NCBI GenBank assembly: GCA_030693515.1
Contig: JAUYAK010000042.1
Coordinates: 1-38,883 of the forward strand
From: Opitutaceae bacterium
GTDB lineage: Bacteria > Verrucomicrobiota > Verrucomicrobiia > Opitutales > Opitutaceae
Direction: 5' to 3'
Length of the DNA: 38,883 nucleotides
In this document: positions 7,834 to 17,329 of the stretch, piece by piece
Layout of the letters: each line of letters opens with the position of its first letter
Numbering within the stretch: the stretch's first letter is position 1
Notes under the pieces: generated by a model
What the model saw: only the letters and a program-made list of their open reading frames with translations
Database searches by the model: none
What the model was told of the DNA's origin: nothing
Position numbers and translations under genes: made by a program

Positions 7834-9466
7834 CGGCCGAGGCGGTGCCGGTGATGCGGCGGAGGCCGCGCATGAGGCGCGAGCCGCGCGGTTTGTCGGC
7901 GGCGGACTCGTCGGCACCGGCTTCGCCCGGTTCCTCGTCGCCGGCGGCGGCCTGCTTGGCGGCCTTGGCGTTGAGCCAGAGTTCGCCGCGGGCGTTCTTG
8001 CTGAGCCAGAGCATCTCCTCGCCGAGCGGCACGGAGACAATCTTCTCCCGGGCCTTCTCCGGAACCTTCAGGCCCGCGGTGGTGAGCGTCGCCAGAAATT
8101 CCTCGGGTGAACGGCCGAGCTCTTCGGCCAGGCTCTCGACCTTGGCGGCGAAGGAACCGGTGCGGGTTTCCTTCAGGAGCAGCCGCACGGCCGCGAGGGA
8201 TCCGGCACCGGTCTCAACCTGAGGGTGGGACGGATCGACCGGCGGCGCGGCTGATTCGCCGGACGCGGCGGCGGCTTCACCTTCGGCGGCGGAGAGGGCC
8301 GTCTCGCCCGGGCGTTTCTCCCGGCCGTTGATCCAGAGGCCGCCGCGGGAATCGACGTTGAGCCACCACAGCTCGTCACCGTGCTCGGTGTAAACGGGCT
8401 GGTCGCTCGCCGCAGTGGGCAGGGTCAGCCCGAAGGCGACGAAAGCCTCGCGCAGGGCGGACTCGTTGGTGCGCAGCGCGCGGGCGAGGAAAGTCGTGCT
8501 GCCCGAGCCGCCGGGGCCGCGGCGATTGCGGCGCATGTGGGGACGGATGCGGTCGAGCAACGCGGGGCCGGCGGGGAGCGGCTCGGGATTCTCGATCTTG
8601 GCTTCCCGGGTTTCGCGGGTTTCGGATTCGGCGGACGCACTTTCTGCGGGAGTCTCGCCGGTCGCCGGCTTTCCGTCGCCCGTTTCCGGTTTGCGGTCCC
8701 CGGACTTCGGCTCCTCGGCGGGCAGCTCGATGCGCGGGGCTTTCACCGTGCGGAAGACGGGGCGCGGTTTTTCCTTGGTGTTGATCCAGAGTTCGCCGCG
8801 GCGGTTGATGTTCAGCCAGTAGAGGTCGCCGTCGTATTCGATATACTCGGCCTTGCTGTCCTCGTCGGCCGGGAGGACGAAGCCGCACTCGACGAGCGCG
8901 CCCTTGAGGTCCTCCTCGGTCTGGTCCCATTTCTTGGCGAGAAAATCGACGCCGACGGACTGGCCCGGGCCGCGCTGGTTGCGGCGCATGTGGGGCTTGA
9001 GCGCCTCGAAGAAGGTGGGGAGTTCATCCTCCTCGGCGGCGGTGAGCTTGTCCCACTCGTCGGCCTTGTCGTCCTCCTGCGCCTCGGGATCGTCGTCGCG
9101 CGAAGTATCGACGGGCTTGCGGAAGCCATCGTCGGGCGAGGCCTTCTCCTCGATGAACCCCGCGCTGCGCGGCTCGTCCACGGCCGGCGCGGTGCTGGCG
9201 GCGGCCTTGAACTTGGCCTCAAATTCGACGCGGAGCCGGTCGGCCTCGACCTTGGCGGCGGCAGCGGCGGCGTCCTGCAGCGTCCAGTCGCGCTGCGTGG
9301 AGCGCCGGGCGAGGCCCGTGAACGCGAGGAAATTATCCGGCTGCGTGTGAAACTGGACAATCTCCCACTCTTCGCGGCCGAGATCGTTCAGAAATTTTTC
9401 CATCATCGCGGGCGAGGCGAATCCGCCCTTCCCGCTGGTGAACATCTTATATTCCCAAAGTGACAT
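7817..9466 (-). CDS. Protein with DUF4177-like N-terminus and three copies of a roughly 80-residue repeat
   Basis: 549 residues, start ATG at 9466 with GGAG upstream. The N-terminus (WEYKMFTSGKGGF, LNDLGREEWEIVQF) resembles the short DUF4177-like domain. It is followed by an acidic linker rich in Asp/Glu. Three repeats follow, coded around 9005-8745, 8550-8290 and 8195-7960. The first two share PHMRRNxRGPG, a helical segment with FLA, GxxLP, then WLNxxxRGxLWIN. The third is degenerate at its start but keeps EEFLATLTTAGLKVP and LWLSKNARGELWLN. Acidic low-complexity linkers separate them. There is no signal peptide, no membrane segment and no known catalytic motif. The fold suggests a nucleic-acid-binding or winged-helix-like unit, but this is a guess. 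Confidence 0.8.
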   Translation of the reverse strand: MSLWEYKMFTSGKGGFASPAMMEKFLNDLGREEWEIVQFHTQPDNFLAFTGLARRSTQRDWTLQDAAAAAAKVEADRLRVEFEAKFKAAASTAPAVDEPRSAGFIEEKASPDDGFRKPVDTSRDDDPEAQEDDKADEWDKLTAAEEDELPTFFEALKPHMRRNQRGPGQSVGVDFLAKKWDQTEEDLKGALVECGFVLPADEDSKAEYIEYDGDLYWLNINRRGELWINTKEKPRPVFRTVKAPRIELPAEEPKSGDRKPETGDGKPATGETPAESASAESETRETREAKIENPEPLPAGPALLDRIRPHMRRNRRGPGGSGSTTFLARALRTNESALREAFVAFGLTLPTAASDQPVYTEHGDELWWLNVDSRGGLWINGREKRPGETALSAAEGEAAAASGESAAPPVDPSHPQVETGAGSLAAVRLLLKETRTGSFAAKVESLAEELGRSPEEFLATLTTAGLKVPEKAREKIVSVPLGEEMLWLSKNARGELWLNAKAAKQAAAGDEEPGEAGADESAADKPRGSRLMRGLRRITGTASADESRD

Positions 9467-9562
9467 AGTTGCTCCGCGCCCGGCGCGGAAGCCAACCCAT
9501 CCCAAATGCGCGGGGGGATGCCGAGCCTAATCTCGCGCGTTGCGGCGAAGATGTGGGCTAGG

Positions 9563-9633
9563 GCGCGTTGACCTCAACGCGCTGGTTTGAGACGCAATCG
9601 CACGTCCGGAAAGCGCGTTGAGGTCAACGCGCT
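9563..9633. repeat. Twin 20-bp palindromes GCGCGTTGA-NN-TCAACGCGC in inverted arrangement
   Basis: Copy 1 at 9563-9582 has centre CC and copy 2 at 9613-9632 has centre GG. Each is a 9-bp perfect inverted repeat with a 2-bp spacer, and the two copies are also exact reverse complements of each other, so they can form two small hairpins or one 21-bp cruciform. They lie between the stop of the delta-60 gene (9645) and the start of the repeat-protein gene (9466). They may act as a terminator, an operator, or a REP element. Confidence 0.85.
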
Positions 9634-9644
9634 CCCCCTCCCGC

Positions 9645-12600
9645 TCAGCGCACCTCGTAGATTTCGAGGAGCGCTGTGCCGGCCGTGGCGGCGTTGACCT
9701 GCACGGTGTAGGCCCCGCCGGGCAGCGTCGCGAGCACGGCGGCATCGCGGCTGCCGGGCTCGAGGGCAAACGCACCGGACACGAGCGCCGCCTGCGAGAT
9801 CACCGCGATGCTGGAGACCCAGTTGTCGTTGCCGCCGAGAGTGCGGCCGGCCGCGTCGAAGAGGGTGAGCGCAGGATCCGCGACGACGCCCGTGGCGCCG
9901 AAGCGCACCAAGCCCGGGCCGACACCGCGGAGCAGCACGCGCTGCGCGCCATCGCCCGCGACCACAAAGCCGCTGATGAGCGCATCCGCGCCCGTGCCCG
10001 CCGTGCCGCGGGTGGAGAGATTGACGAGGCGCGTCGCCGGGCCGTGGCCCGCATCGTAGATCTCGGCGAGGGCGATGCCGGCGCCGCCCCGGGGATCGGA
10101 GACGTGCATGGTGTAGGTGCCGGGCGCGAGCGTGAGCACGGCCGCGCTGTCAGCGCTGCCGGGGGCAAAGGGAAACGCGCCCGTGGCCGCGGCGGTCTGC
10201 GTCAGCTCGGCCGCGCCCGCCCAGCCCGTGTTGGAGGCGATGACGGTGCCGGCGGCGTTGAACACCTGCAGGCGGGTCGCACCGAGCGAACCGGCGACCC
10301 CGAAGCCGTCCAAGGCCGGGCCGGCCGCGCGCACGAGCACGCGGCGCGGTTCGCTGCCCGCGAGCGCAAAGCCCAAGATGAGCGGGCTGTCGGCCGCCAC
10401 GCGGCCGCGCGTCGAGATGTTGGCGAGCTGCGTGAGCGACTGCGTCGCCTGCTCCAGCGCCGAGGTGGCGAAGATTTCCACCGAGCCCTCGCCGGGCACC
10501 ACCGTGACGGTCGCCCGCGCCGCGATGCCGGTGATCGGGTCGATGACGGGCGTGGGGGCGGCGGCCTGGAGGGGGGTCTGCACCGACGTCGCCGCAGGCG
10601 CGGCGAGCGGATTGGAGAAGTTGAACTCGCGGACCGATTCGAAAATGCCGGACGACGTGCCGCCGCCCGAAACCGCCAGGCCGCGCGCGCGGAGATAGAA
10701 GAGGCCGCTGGGCGGCAGGTTCAAACCGGTGCGTTGCCAATCGCCCGCCGTGCCCGTGCGCACGCCCTCGCCGAGGAGCGTCCACGTGATGCGATCGGCG
10801 GACTGCTCGAAGAGCACCGCGGCCACATCACCGCCGGTGCCGCCGCGGTTCCAGATGACCGTGGAGCGGTTGGCCGTGACGCCGAGCTGCTGCGTCGCCG
10901 GCGACGTGGCCGCGAGGCGCGCGATGCCGACGCGGGGCTGGCCGCCGATGGAGCTGAAGCTGCCGCCAGCGACGACGCGCCCATCGTCTTGTAAGGCGAC
11001 GGCTGTCACCGCGCCGTTGGGAGCAGGAGCAAAGGTCGGGTCGAGGGAACCGTTGACGTTGAGGCGCACCAGACGGGAGCCGGAACCGGCCACGACGATG
11101 CGGCCGTCGGCTTGGATCGCCAGCGAGAGCACCGAGCCGGCCGCAGCCGTGAACGAAGTGTCGGGCGCGCCGGTGGGCATGAGCCGTGCGAGCGCATTCT
11201 GATTCGTGGCGTAAAGCACCCGGCCATCGGGCTGCACGACGAGGGCCGTCACATTGCCGCTGGCGGCGGCGAAGGTGGCATCGGAGGAGCCATTGGCGTT
11301 GAGCCGCACGAGGCCGGCGGCCCCGCCGACGAGCACGCGACCGTCCGGCTGGAGCGCGAGTGCACGCACGAGGCCGGTGGAACCGGCGGTGAAGGTGGCG
11401 TCGAACGTGCCATCCGCATTGAACCGCGCGAGGCGGTTGCGCGCCGCGCCAGCGATGTTGGTGAACGCGCCGCCGACGATCGCGCGGCCATCGGGCAGCA
11501 CGAGGAGGGCGTGGACCACGCCGTCGGGGCGCGGCTGGAAGGTGGCGTTGACCGAGCCGTTGTCGTTGAGCGCGGCGAGATTCCGCGCGGGCACGCCGCC
11601 GATGGTGGCAAAGGCGCCGCCGACGTAGATCGAGGCGTTGAGCTGGAGGGTCGTGAAGCTGCCGGCGATGAGCGCCGTGCCATCGGGCCGCGCGAGCAGG
11701 GCGAAAACCCCGCCGTTCACGTCGGGATTGAAGTTGAGATCGAGCGTGCCATCGGCGCCGACGCGGGCGAGCCGGTTGCGCGCGACCGCGGCGCCGGCGT
11801 TGGGCGGCTGCAGCGCGGTGAACTGGCCCGCGAGCAGCACGGTGCCGCCGGCCTCGCGCGCGAGGGCGGTCACAACGCCGTTGGGGTTGGGATTGAAGGC
11901 GGCATCGACCGCGCCGTCGCTGTTGATCCGGGCGGCGTAGTTGCGCGTGGTCACCGCGCCCGTCCCGGCGAGCTGGAGCGAGGTGAAGGCGCCGCCGATG
12001 TAGAACTGGCCGGTCGCGGGTAGGGCGACGAGGGCGAGGACGACGTTGTTCGGGTTGGGATCGTAGTTCTGGTCGAGGGTGCCGTCGCTGTTGAGACGGG
12101 CGAGGAAGTTGCGGTTGAAGGCCGTGGTGCCGCCATTGGGCTGCACGGTGGTGAACGTGCCGCCGACGAGGACCTTGTTGTCGCTCGTCTGGAGCGCCAG
12201 GGCGTTGACCGGGCCATTCAGCGAGGGGTCAAAGGCATCAAGGGTGCCGTCCTTGTTGACGCGGGCGATGTAGTTGCGGGCGACGGTCGCGGTGGCCGCG
12301 TTGGGGGTGAACGTGGTGAACTGGCCGCCGACGATCAGCCGGTCGCCGGCCTCGGCAACCATGGCGCTCACGAGGCCGCTCGCATTGGGATCGTAGCCGG
12401 CGTCGATGGCGCCGGAGGTGCCGTTGAGGCGGGCGAGGCGGTTGCGGGCCAGCCCGCCGACGACGGTAAACGCGCCGCCGATGACCACATCGCCGTCGCT
12501 TTGCACCACGATGCCGGTCACGCGGGCATTGGGCGCGGGATCGAAATTGAGGTCGAGGGTGCCGTTGGCATTGAGCCGGAGGAGATTGGTGCGGGCGAAG

Positions 12601-15404
12601 GTATTGCCGCTCGCGCCGGGGGTCGTGCTGGTGAAGGAACCGCCGAGGATGAGGCGGCCCTGGCCGTCGATCGCGACGGCGGAGATGTCGCCGGAGACGA
12701 CGGTGTTGCTGGAGAAGCCGGGGCGGAGTGTGCCGTTGGCCGCGAGCCAGGCGAGGCCGCGGAGCTGCGAGGCGACGGGCGTGGCGTTGGGGCGGACGAC
12801 GATCGCATGGACGGGGCCGTCCACGGCGAGGGAGGTGCTGAAATCGGGGTCGGGTGTGCCCTCGGCGCGATAGCGCGCGAGGTTGGTGGTCCGGGCCCCG
12901 CCGAGGTCGGCAAAGTCGCCGCCGGCGATCACCTTGCCGTCGGGCTGCACGGCGAGGGCGTTGACGATGGCGCGCGTGGCGCCGCCGGTGCTGGCGTTGA
13001 AAGCGGTGTCGACCGAGGCATCGGCGGCGACGCGGGCGAAATTGAGCCGCGCGACCCGCTCCCGGCCGGTGGGCTGGAGCGCGGTGAAGACGCCGCCGAG
13101 CAAGATGCGGCCATCGGCCTGCACGCGGAGAGAATCGACGCGGTTGCCGCCGAGTTCGCTGATATCGAGGTTGAACGCGGCGTCCACGGTGCCATCGGCG
13201 TTGAGCCGGGCGGCGTATTTGCGGAGGACGGGGGTGGTCGCGCCGTTGGGCGTGAGGAAAAGGAAGGTGCCGCCGAGGAGAATCTTGCCGTTGGCATCGA
13301 GCGCGAGGGCGAGCACGGAGCCGTCGGCATTGGGATCGAAGGGCGTGTCGAGCGTGCCATCCGCGTTGAACCGCGCGATACCGTTGCGCGCGGTGGCGGT
13401 CGTGGCCGATTGCGCGACGACGGCGCTGAAGATACCGCCAATGACAATCTTGTTGTCGGCCTGGACGACGATGGCGCTGACCGGGGCGTTGATGACGGGG
13501 TTGAAGGCGGTATCGAGCGTGCCGTCGGCATTGAGCCGGGCGAAGTTGTTGCGGCCGGCCGGAGTCGCCGTGATGTTGGCCGCTTGGCCGGGGGTGAGGG
13601 CGGTGAAGGGTCCGCCGAGGAGAATCTTGCCGTCGCCCTGCACCGCGATGGCGGCGACGGAGGAGTTGGGCGAGGGATCGAAGGCGGTGTCGAGCGTGCC
13701 ATCGGCGTTGAGGCGGAGGAAATTGGAGCGATTCGTCGGGGTCGTCGCGCGGGTCGGAATCACACTGGTGAAGGAGCCGCCGACGAGGAGCTGGCCATTG
13801 GCCTGGCGGACGACGACGCCGACCTGACCGTCGAAATGCGGGTAAAATTCGGAGTCGATCGTGCCGTCGGCATTGAGCCGGGCGAGGCGTTCGCGCCGTT
13901 CTCCGCCGATGGTGGTGAAGGCGCCGCCGGCGATGATCTTGTTGGCCGCCGCATCGTAAACGATGGTGTAGACGCGGCCGTTGAAATCGGGGTTGTAGCT
14001 GTTGTCCACGGAGCCGTCGGCGTTGAGGCGCGCGACATAGTTGTGCGTGGCGCCGCCGACGTTGGTGAACGTGCCGGCGACGACGATCTTGCCGTCGGTC
14101 TGCGTGACGGAGGTGAGGATGCGGCCGCCGGCATCGAGCTCGAAGTTGCTGTCGAGCGAGCCGTCGCCGTTGAGGCGGGCGAGGCGGTTGCGGACGAGGG
14201 GCGTCGAGGCGCCGCGGGGCAGCGCGCGGGTGAAGGCGCCGCCGACCACAAGGCGGCCGTCCGGCAACGGCGCGATGGCGTTCACCGCGGCGTTAAGGAC
14301 CGGGGCAAAGGTCTCGTCGAGCGAGCCGTCGCCGGCGAAGCGGGCGACAAAGGCCCGCACGGCCTCGACGGAGCCGCGGCCCCAGACGGAATTGAAGGCG
14401 CCACCGACGAGGATGCGGCCGTCGCTCTGCAGGGCGACCGCCGCGACGGCGCCCTCGACGCGCGGGTAAAATTCGGAATCGAGCGTGCCATCGACGTTCA
14501 GGCGCGCGAGCCGGACGCGGTTGGCGGGGGCGGTGTCGCCGACCGGCTGGAGCGTCGTGAAGAAACCGCCGAGGAGAACCTTGCCGTCGCGCTGCACGGC
14601 GAGCGTGGTGACGCCGTTATTGGCGTTGGGATTGAACTCGGAGTCGACGGTGCCGTTGGGATTGAGGCGCGCGATGCGGTTGCGGGCGGAGGGCACGGTG
14701 TCGCCGGCCGGCCAGAGCGAGGTGAAGCCGCCGCCGATCACGAGCTTGCCATCGACGTGCGGCGCGAGCGCGAGCACAAAGCCGTTGGGCGCGGGGTCGA
14801 AGGCGTTGTCGAGGGAACCGTTGGCGTTGAAACGCGCGATATACTTGCGCTCGACGGCCGCGGGCTGGCCCGTGGGCTGCGCCGTGGTGAACGTGCCGCC
14901 AGCCACGATCTGGCCGTTGGCCTGGACCGCGAGGGCGTGGACCTGCGGCTGGAGGGCGCCGCCGAGGTTGGGGTTGAACGCCGCGTCGAGCGCGCCGTCG
15001 GCCTGGACCCGGGCGATACGGTTGCGCGTCGTGACGGTGCCGGCGCCGCCGGGCTGAAGGGTCGTGAAGTCGCCGCCGAGGACGATGCGGTTGTCCGCCA
15101 GCAGGAGGATCGCGCGCACCGGGCCGTTGGCGCTCGGGTTGAACGCGCCATCGAGGGTGCCGTCGGCATTGAGCCGGGCGACGTTGCTGCGCGCTATGCC
15201 ACCGACCTTGGAAAACTGGCCGCCGAGGATCAGCTTGCCGTCCGGCTGCGCCATGACGGCAAACACCGTGCCATCGACGTCGGGATTAAAGCCGTCGGCC
15301 GCCGAGGGCGACTGGGCCAGCACGGGCGTGACAACGGTAGCCACCAAGGCGGAGACGAGGCACAGGACACGCCGGGCCGACCGGAAAAACGAAGCGATAG
15401 GCAT
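9645..15404 (-). CDS. Giant secreted delta-60 repeat protein with duplicated C-terminal module
   Basis: 1919 residues from the ATG at 15404, which gives a short basic N-terminus and a signal peptide ending at VLAQ. From about residue 33 to about 1490 there are roughly 28 copies of the delta-60 repeat (pattern VxALAxQxDGKIxxGGxFT followed by RxNADGTLDxxFxP), expected to build beta-propeller or superhelical units on the cell surface. A linker with a sandwich-like segment (VIWNRGGTGGDVAAVLFEQS) follows. Two copies of a C-terminal module of about 115 residues (RLVNLSTRG, RGVGPGL, NDNW, GAFAL, LPGGAYTVQV) close the protein, which ends IYEVR. Repeat 23 is internally shortened. Function is unknown; surface adhesion or polymer binding is an inference. 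Confidence 0.9.
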   Translation of the reverse strand: MPIASFFRSARRVLCLVSALVATVVTPVLAQSPSAADGFNPDVDGTVFAVMAQPDGKLILGGQFSKVGGIARSNVARLNADGTLDGAFNPSANGPVRAILLLADNRIVLGGDFTTLQPGGAGTVTTRNRIARVQADGALDAAFNPNLGGALQPQVHALAVQANGQIVAGGTFTTAQPTGQPAAVERKYIARFNANGSLDNAFDPAPNGFVLALAPHVDGKLVIGGGFTSLWPAGDTVPSARNRIARLNPNGTVDSEFNPNANNGVTTLAVQRDGKVLLGGFFTTLQPVGDTAPANRVRLARLNVDGTLDSEFYPRVEGAVAAVALQSDGRILVGGAFNSVWGRGSVEAVRAFVARFAGDGSLDETFAPVLNAAVNAIAPLPDGRLVVGGAFTRALPRGASTPLVRNRLARLNGDGSLDSNFELDAGGRILTSVTQTDGKIVVAGTFTNVGGATHNYVARLNADGSVDNSYNPDFNGRVYTIVYDAAANKIIAGGAFTTIGGERRERLARLNADGTIDSEFYPHFDGQVGVVVRQANGQLLVGGSFTSVIPTRATTPTNRSNFLRLNADGTLDTAFDPSPNSSVAAIAVQGDGKILLGGPFTALTPGQAANITATPAGRNNFARLNADGTLDTAFNPVINAPVSAIVVQADNKIVIGGIFSAVVAQSATTATARNGIARFNADGTLDTPFDPNADGSVLALALDANGKILLGGTFLFLTPNGATTPVLRKYAARLNADGTVDAAFNLDISELGGNRVDSLRVQADGRILLGGVFTALQPTGRERVARLNFARVAADASVDTAFNASTGGATRAIVNALAVQPDGKVIAGGDFADLGGARTTNLARYRAEGTPDPDFSTSLAVDGPVHAIVVRPNATPVASQLRGLAWLAANGTLRPGFSSNTVVSGDISAVAIDGQGRLILGGSFTSTTPGASGNTFARTNLLRLNANGTLDLNFDPAPNARVTGIVVQSDGDVVIGGAFTVVGGLARNRLARLNGTSGAIDAGYDPNASGLVSAMVAEAGDRLIVGGQFTTFTPNAATATVARNYIARVNKDGTLDAFDPSLNGPVNALALQTSDNKVLVGGTFTTVQPNGGTTAFNRNFLARLNSDGTLDQNYDPNPNNVVLALVALPATGQFYIGGAFTSLQLAGTGAVTTRNYAARINSDGAVDAAFNPNPNGVVTALAREAGGTVLLAGQFTALQPPNAGAAVARNRLARVGADGTLDLNFNPDVNGGVFALLARPDGTALIAGSFTTLQLNASIYVGGAFATIGGVPARNLAALNDNGSVNATFQPRPDGVVHALLVLPDGRAIVGGAFTNIAGAARNRLARFNADGTFDATFTAGSTGLVRALALQPDGRVLVGGAAGLVRLNANGSSDATFAAASGNVTALVVQPDGRVLYATNQNALARLMPTGAPDTSFTAAAGSVLSLAIQADGRIVVAGSGSRLVRLNVNGSLDPTFAPAPNGAVTAVALQDDGRVVAGGSFSSIGGQPRVGIARLAATSPATQQLGVTANRSTVIWNRGGTGGDVAAVLFEQSADRITWTLLGEGVRTGTAGDWQRTGLNLPPSGLFYLRARGLAVSGGGTSSGIFESVREFNFSNPLAAPAATSVQTPLQAAAPTPVIDPITGIAARATVTVVPGEGSVEIFATSALEQATQSLTQLANISTRGRVAADSPLILGFALAGSEPRRVLVRAAGPALDGFGVAGSLGATRLQVFNAAGTVIASNTGWAGAAELTQTAAATGAFPFAPGSADSAAVLTLAPGTYTMHVSDPRGGAGIALAEIYDAGHGPATRLVNLSTRGTAGTGADALISGFVVAGDGAQRVLLRGVGPGLVRFGATGVVADPALTLFDAAGRTLGGNDNWVSSIAVISQAALVSGAFALEPGSRDAAVLATLPGGAYTVQVNAATAGTALLEIYEVR

Positions 15405-15573
15405 AAAGGGGAGCGGATAAGAGATCACGGGAGAACCGTGGGCAAGACCGATAACAGGGGAGGGGCCACCGGGGTTCCGGGAAATCGCCGTTGTGAATAA
15501 CTCGGGCGCGGCGGCCGCTAATTTTTTTCCCGGTTGGAGCGTTTTCGCTTTCATGCAGTCTCACCGCACCGCC

Positions 15574-17247
15574 ATGAACTTCCGCTCCCTGCTTGTTTTT
15601 GCGCTTTGCTTCGCTCCGCTGGCCGCCTTCGCCGCCCCGGTCGCCGCCGAATCATCGATCCGCGCCGTCACCGTTTATACCGACCGGGCCGTCGTCACCC
15701 GCACCGCCACGGTCGCGCTCGCCACACCGGGCGCCGTGGAGGTGACGTTTGAACGCCTCCCCGCCGGGCTCCTCGACCAGTCGCTCACCGTCTCCGGCCG
15801 CGGCACCGCGCAGGCCACCATCCTCGATGTGACGGCGCGGCTCGCGCACGTGGATTTCACGCCCAACGACCGCGTGAAACAACTCGAGGACCAGCTCCGC
15901 GCCCTCGCCAAGGAGCGCCGCGGGCTCGACGACCGCACCAAGCTCCTCGAAGTCCAGCGCAAGGGCATCGACCAGACCGAGACCGCCCTGCTCTCCCCTG
16001 CCGCCAAGGATGTCCCCCGCCCCAGCGTGGGCGATGTCACCGCCGCGCTGACCTTCGTGACCGACCAGCGCGCCACAATCACCACCGAGATCGCCGCACT
16101 CGACGAGCAGCGCGAGGCGCTCGCCGCGAAACAATCCGCCCTCGAACGCCAGCTCGCCCAGCTCCGCGGCGCCGGTGGCAAAAGCTACAAGACCGTGACC
16201 GTGCGCCTCGACGCCACGACCGCCGGCAGCCTCGACCTCACGCTCGGCTACGCCGTCCACGGCGCGAGCTGGACGCCGAGCTACGATGTGCGCGCCAGCT
16301 CCAACGACGGCGGCATCGCGCTGAGCTATTTCGGCCTCGTGCGCCAGAACACCGGTGAGGACTGGAAGGACATCGCGCTCACGCTCTCGACGGCGCGCCC
16401 CAGCCTCGGCGGCGCGGCGCCGGAGATTGGGAATTGGGTGGTGGAGCAGTTGGTGCCGCGGCCGATGCAGGGGCCTTCAGATAGGAACGTTTCTGCATGG
16501 ACTGGAGGACAGATGGCGCGCGGAGTGGAGACGGCCGGAAAAACCACGGCGGGCGAAGGATTGATACTCTCCACTCTTACGGAGGGTTTGGATTTCGCTT
16601 CCGCCGAAGCCTCCGTCGACACCGCCGCCACCAGCGCCTCGTTCAAAATCGCGACCGCCGCCACCGTGCCGAGCGACAACACCGCGCAGAAAATTCCGGT
16701 CACCTCCGCCAGCCTCACGGCCGCGCTCGAATACGCCACGACGCCCAAGCGCCTCGCCGCCGCGTTTCTCACCGCCAAGGTCGCCAACTCCTCCGATTTT
16801 CCTCTCCTGCCCGGTGCGATGAACATCTTTCTCGACGGCACGTTTGTCACCACCGGCGCGCTCAAGCTCGTGATGCCCGGCGAGAAGTTCGACCTCGCGC
16901 TCGGCGCCGACGACGGGATTGCCGTGAAGCACAAGCGCCTGCAGCGCTTCACCGAAAACACCGGCTTCACCAACAGCGGCCAGCGCATCACCTACGACTA
17001 CCTCCTCACGATCCAGAACAACAAAAAGGCCGCCGCCCGCGTGATCGTCTCCGACCATGTGCCCGTCTCACGCCACGAGAAAATCGGGGTGAAACAGCTC
17101 GTCCCGGATGCGCGGGAGGTGAAGCCCACCGCCGAAGGCGCGCTCAAGTGGACGCTCGACCTCAAGCCCGGCGAGAAGCGCGAGCTCACGCTGAAATTCA
17201 GCATTGAGCACCCGAACGACATGCAGGTCGCCGGACTCGAGCCGTAG
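15574..17247 (+). CDS. Secreted MuiA-family (DUF4140/DUF4139) protein
   Basis: 557 residues from the ATG at 15574 (a second in-frame ATG at 15553 is possible), with a signal peptide (FRSLLVFALCFAPLAAFA). DUF4140-like residues about 25-125 (AVTVYTDRAVVTRTATVAL) are followed by a coiled coil (about 90-215, KQLEDQLRALAKERR). Then comes DUF4139 (about 225-557), with LDLTLGYAVHGASWTPSYDVRA (split motif) and NTGEDWKDIALTLSTARP. The family is named after the mucoidy inhibitor MuiA; its biochemical role is unknown and it acts outside the cytoplasm. It is divergent from the giant delta-60 gene across 169 bases, so the two may share a regulatory region. Confidence 0.92.
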   Translation: MNFRSLLVFALCFAPLAAFAAPVAAESSIRAVTVYTDRAVVTRTATVALATPGAVEVTFERLPAGLLDQSLTVSGRGTAQATILDVTARLAHVDFTPNDRVKQLEDQLRALAKERRGLDDRTKLLEVQRKGIDQTETALLSPAAKDVPRPSVGDVTAALTFVTDQRATITTEIAALDEQREALAAKQSALERQLAQLRGAGGKSYKTVTVRLDATTAGSLDLTLGYAVHGASWTPSYDVRASSNDGGIALSYFGLVRQNTGEDWKDIALTLSTARPSLGGAAPEIGNWVVEQLVPRPMQGPSDRNVSAWTGGQMARGVETAGKTTAGEGLILSTLTEGLDFASAEASVDTAATSASFKIATAATVPSDNTAQKIPVTSASLTAALEYATTPKRLAAAFLTAKVANSSDFPLLPGAMNIFLDGTFVTTGALKLVMPGEKFDLALGADDGIAVKHKRLQRFTENTGFTNSGQRITYDYLLTIQNNKKAAARVIVSDHVPVSRHEKIGVKQLVPDAREVKPTAEGALKWTLDLKPGEKRELTLKFSIEHPNDMQVAGLEP

Positions 17248-17259
17248 CTTGAACCGTAG

Positions 17260-17317
17260 GGCCCGAGCTTGCTCGGGCCGTTGAAACGCACGCAAAAGGC
17301 CTCAGCAAGCTGAGGCC
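17260..17317. repeat. Two adjacent 9-bp hairpins, GGCCCGAGC-TT-GCTCGGGCC and GGCCTCAGC-AA-GCTGAGGCC
   Basis: Hairpin 1 occupies 17260-17279 and hairpin 2 occupies 17298-17317. Both are perfect, with 2-nt loops and the same plan GGCCnnAGCnnGCTnnGGCC. They lie between the convergent stops of the MuiA-family gene (17247) and argG (17330). A bidirectional terminator is plausible, but no T-tract follows. The shared plan suggests a repetitive palindrome family. Confidence 0.85.
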
Positions 17318-17329
17318 CTGCACCCGATC

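Noticed and set aside
9645-15404. Regular DNA periodicity that might be taken for a CRISPR array or satellite
   Set aside because: The period is about 150-170 bases, the copies diverge at DNA level, and the frame is continuous with delta-60 protein repeats.
12501-15500. 999-codon open frame on the + strand
   Set aside because: It mirrors the delta-60 repeat gene on the other strand and is repetitive only because that gene is; the high GC removes stop codons. No signal peptide, domain or ribosome binding site supports it.
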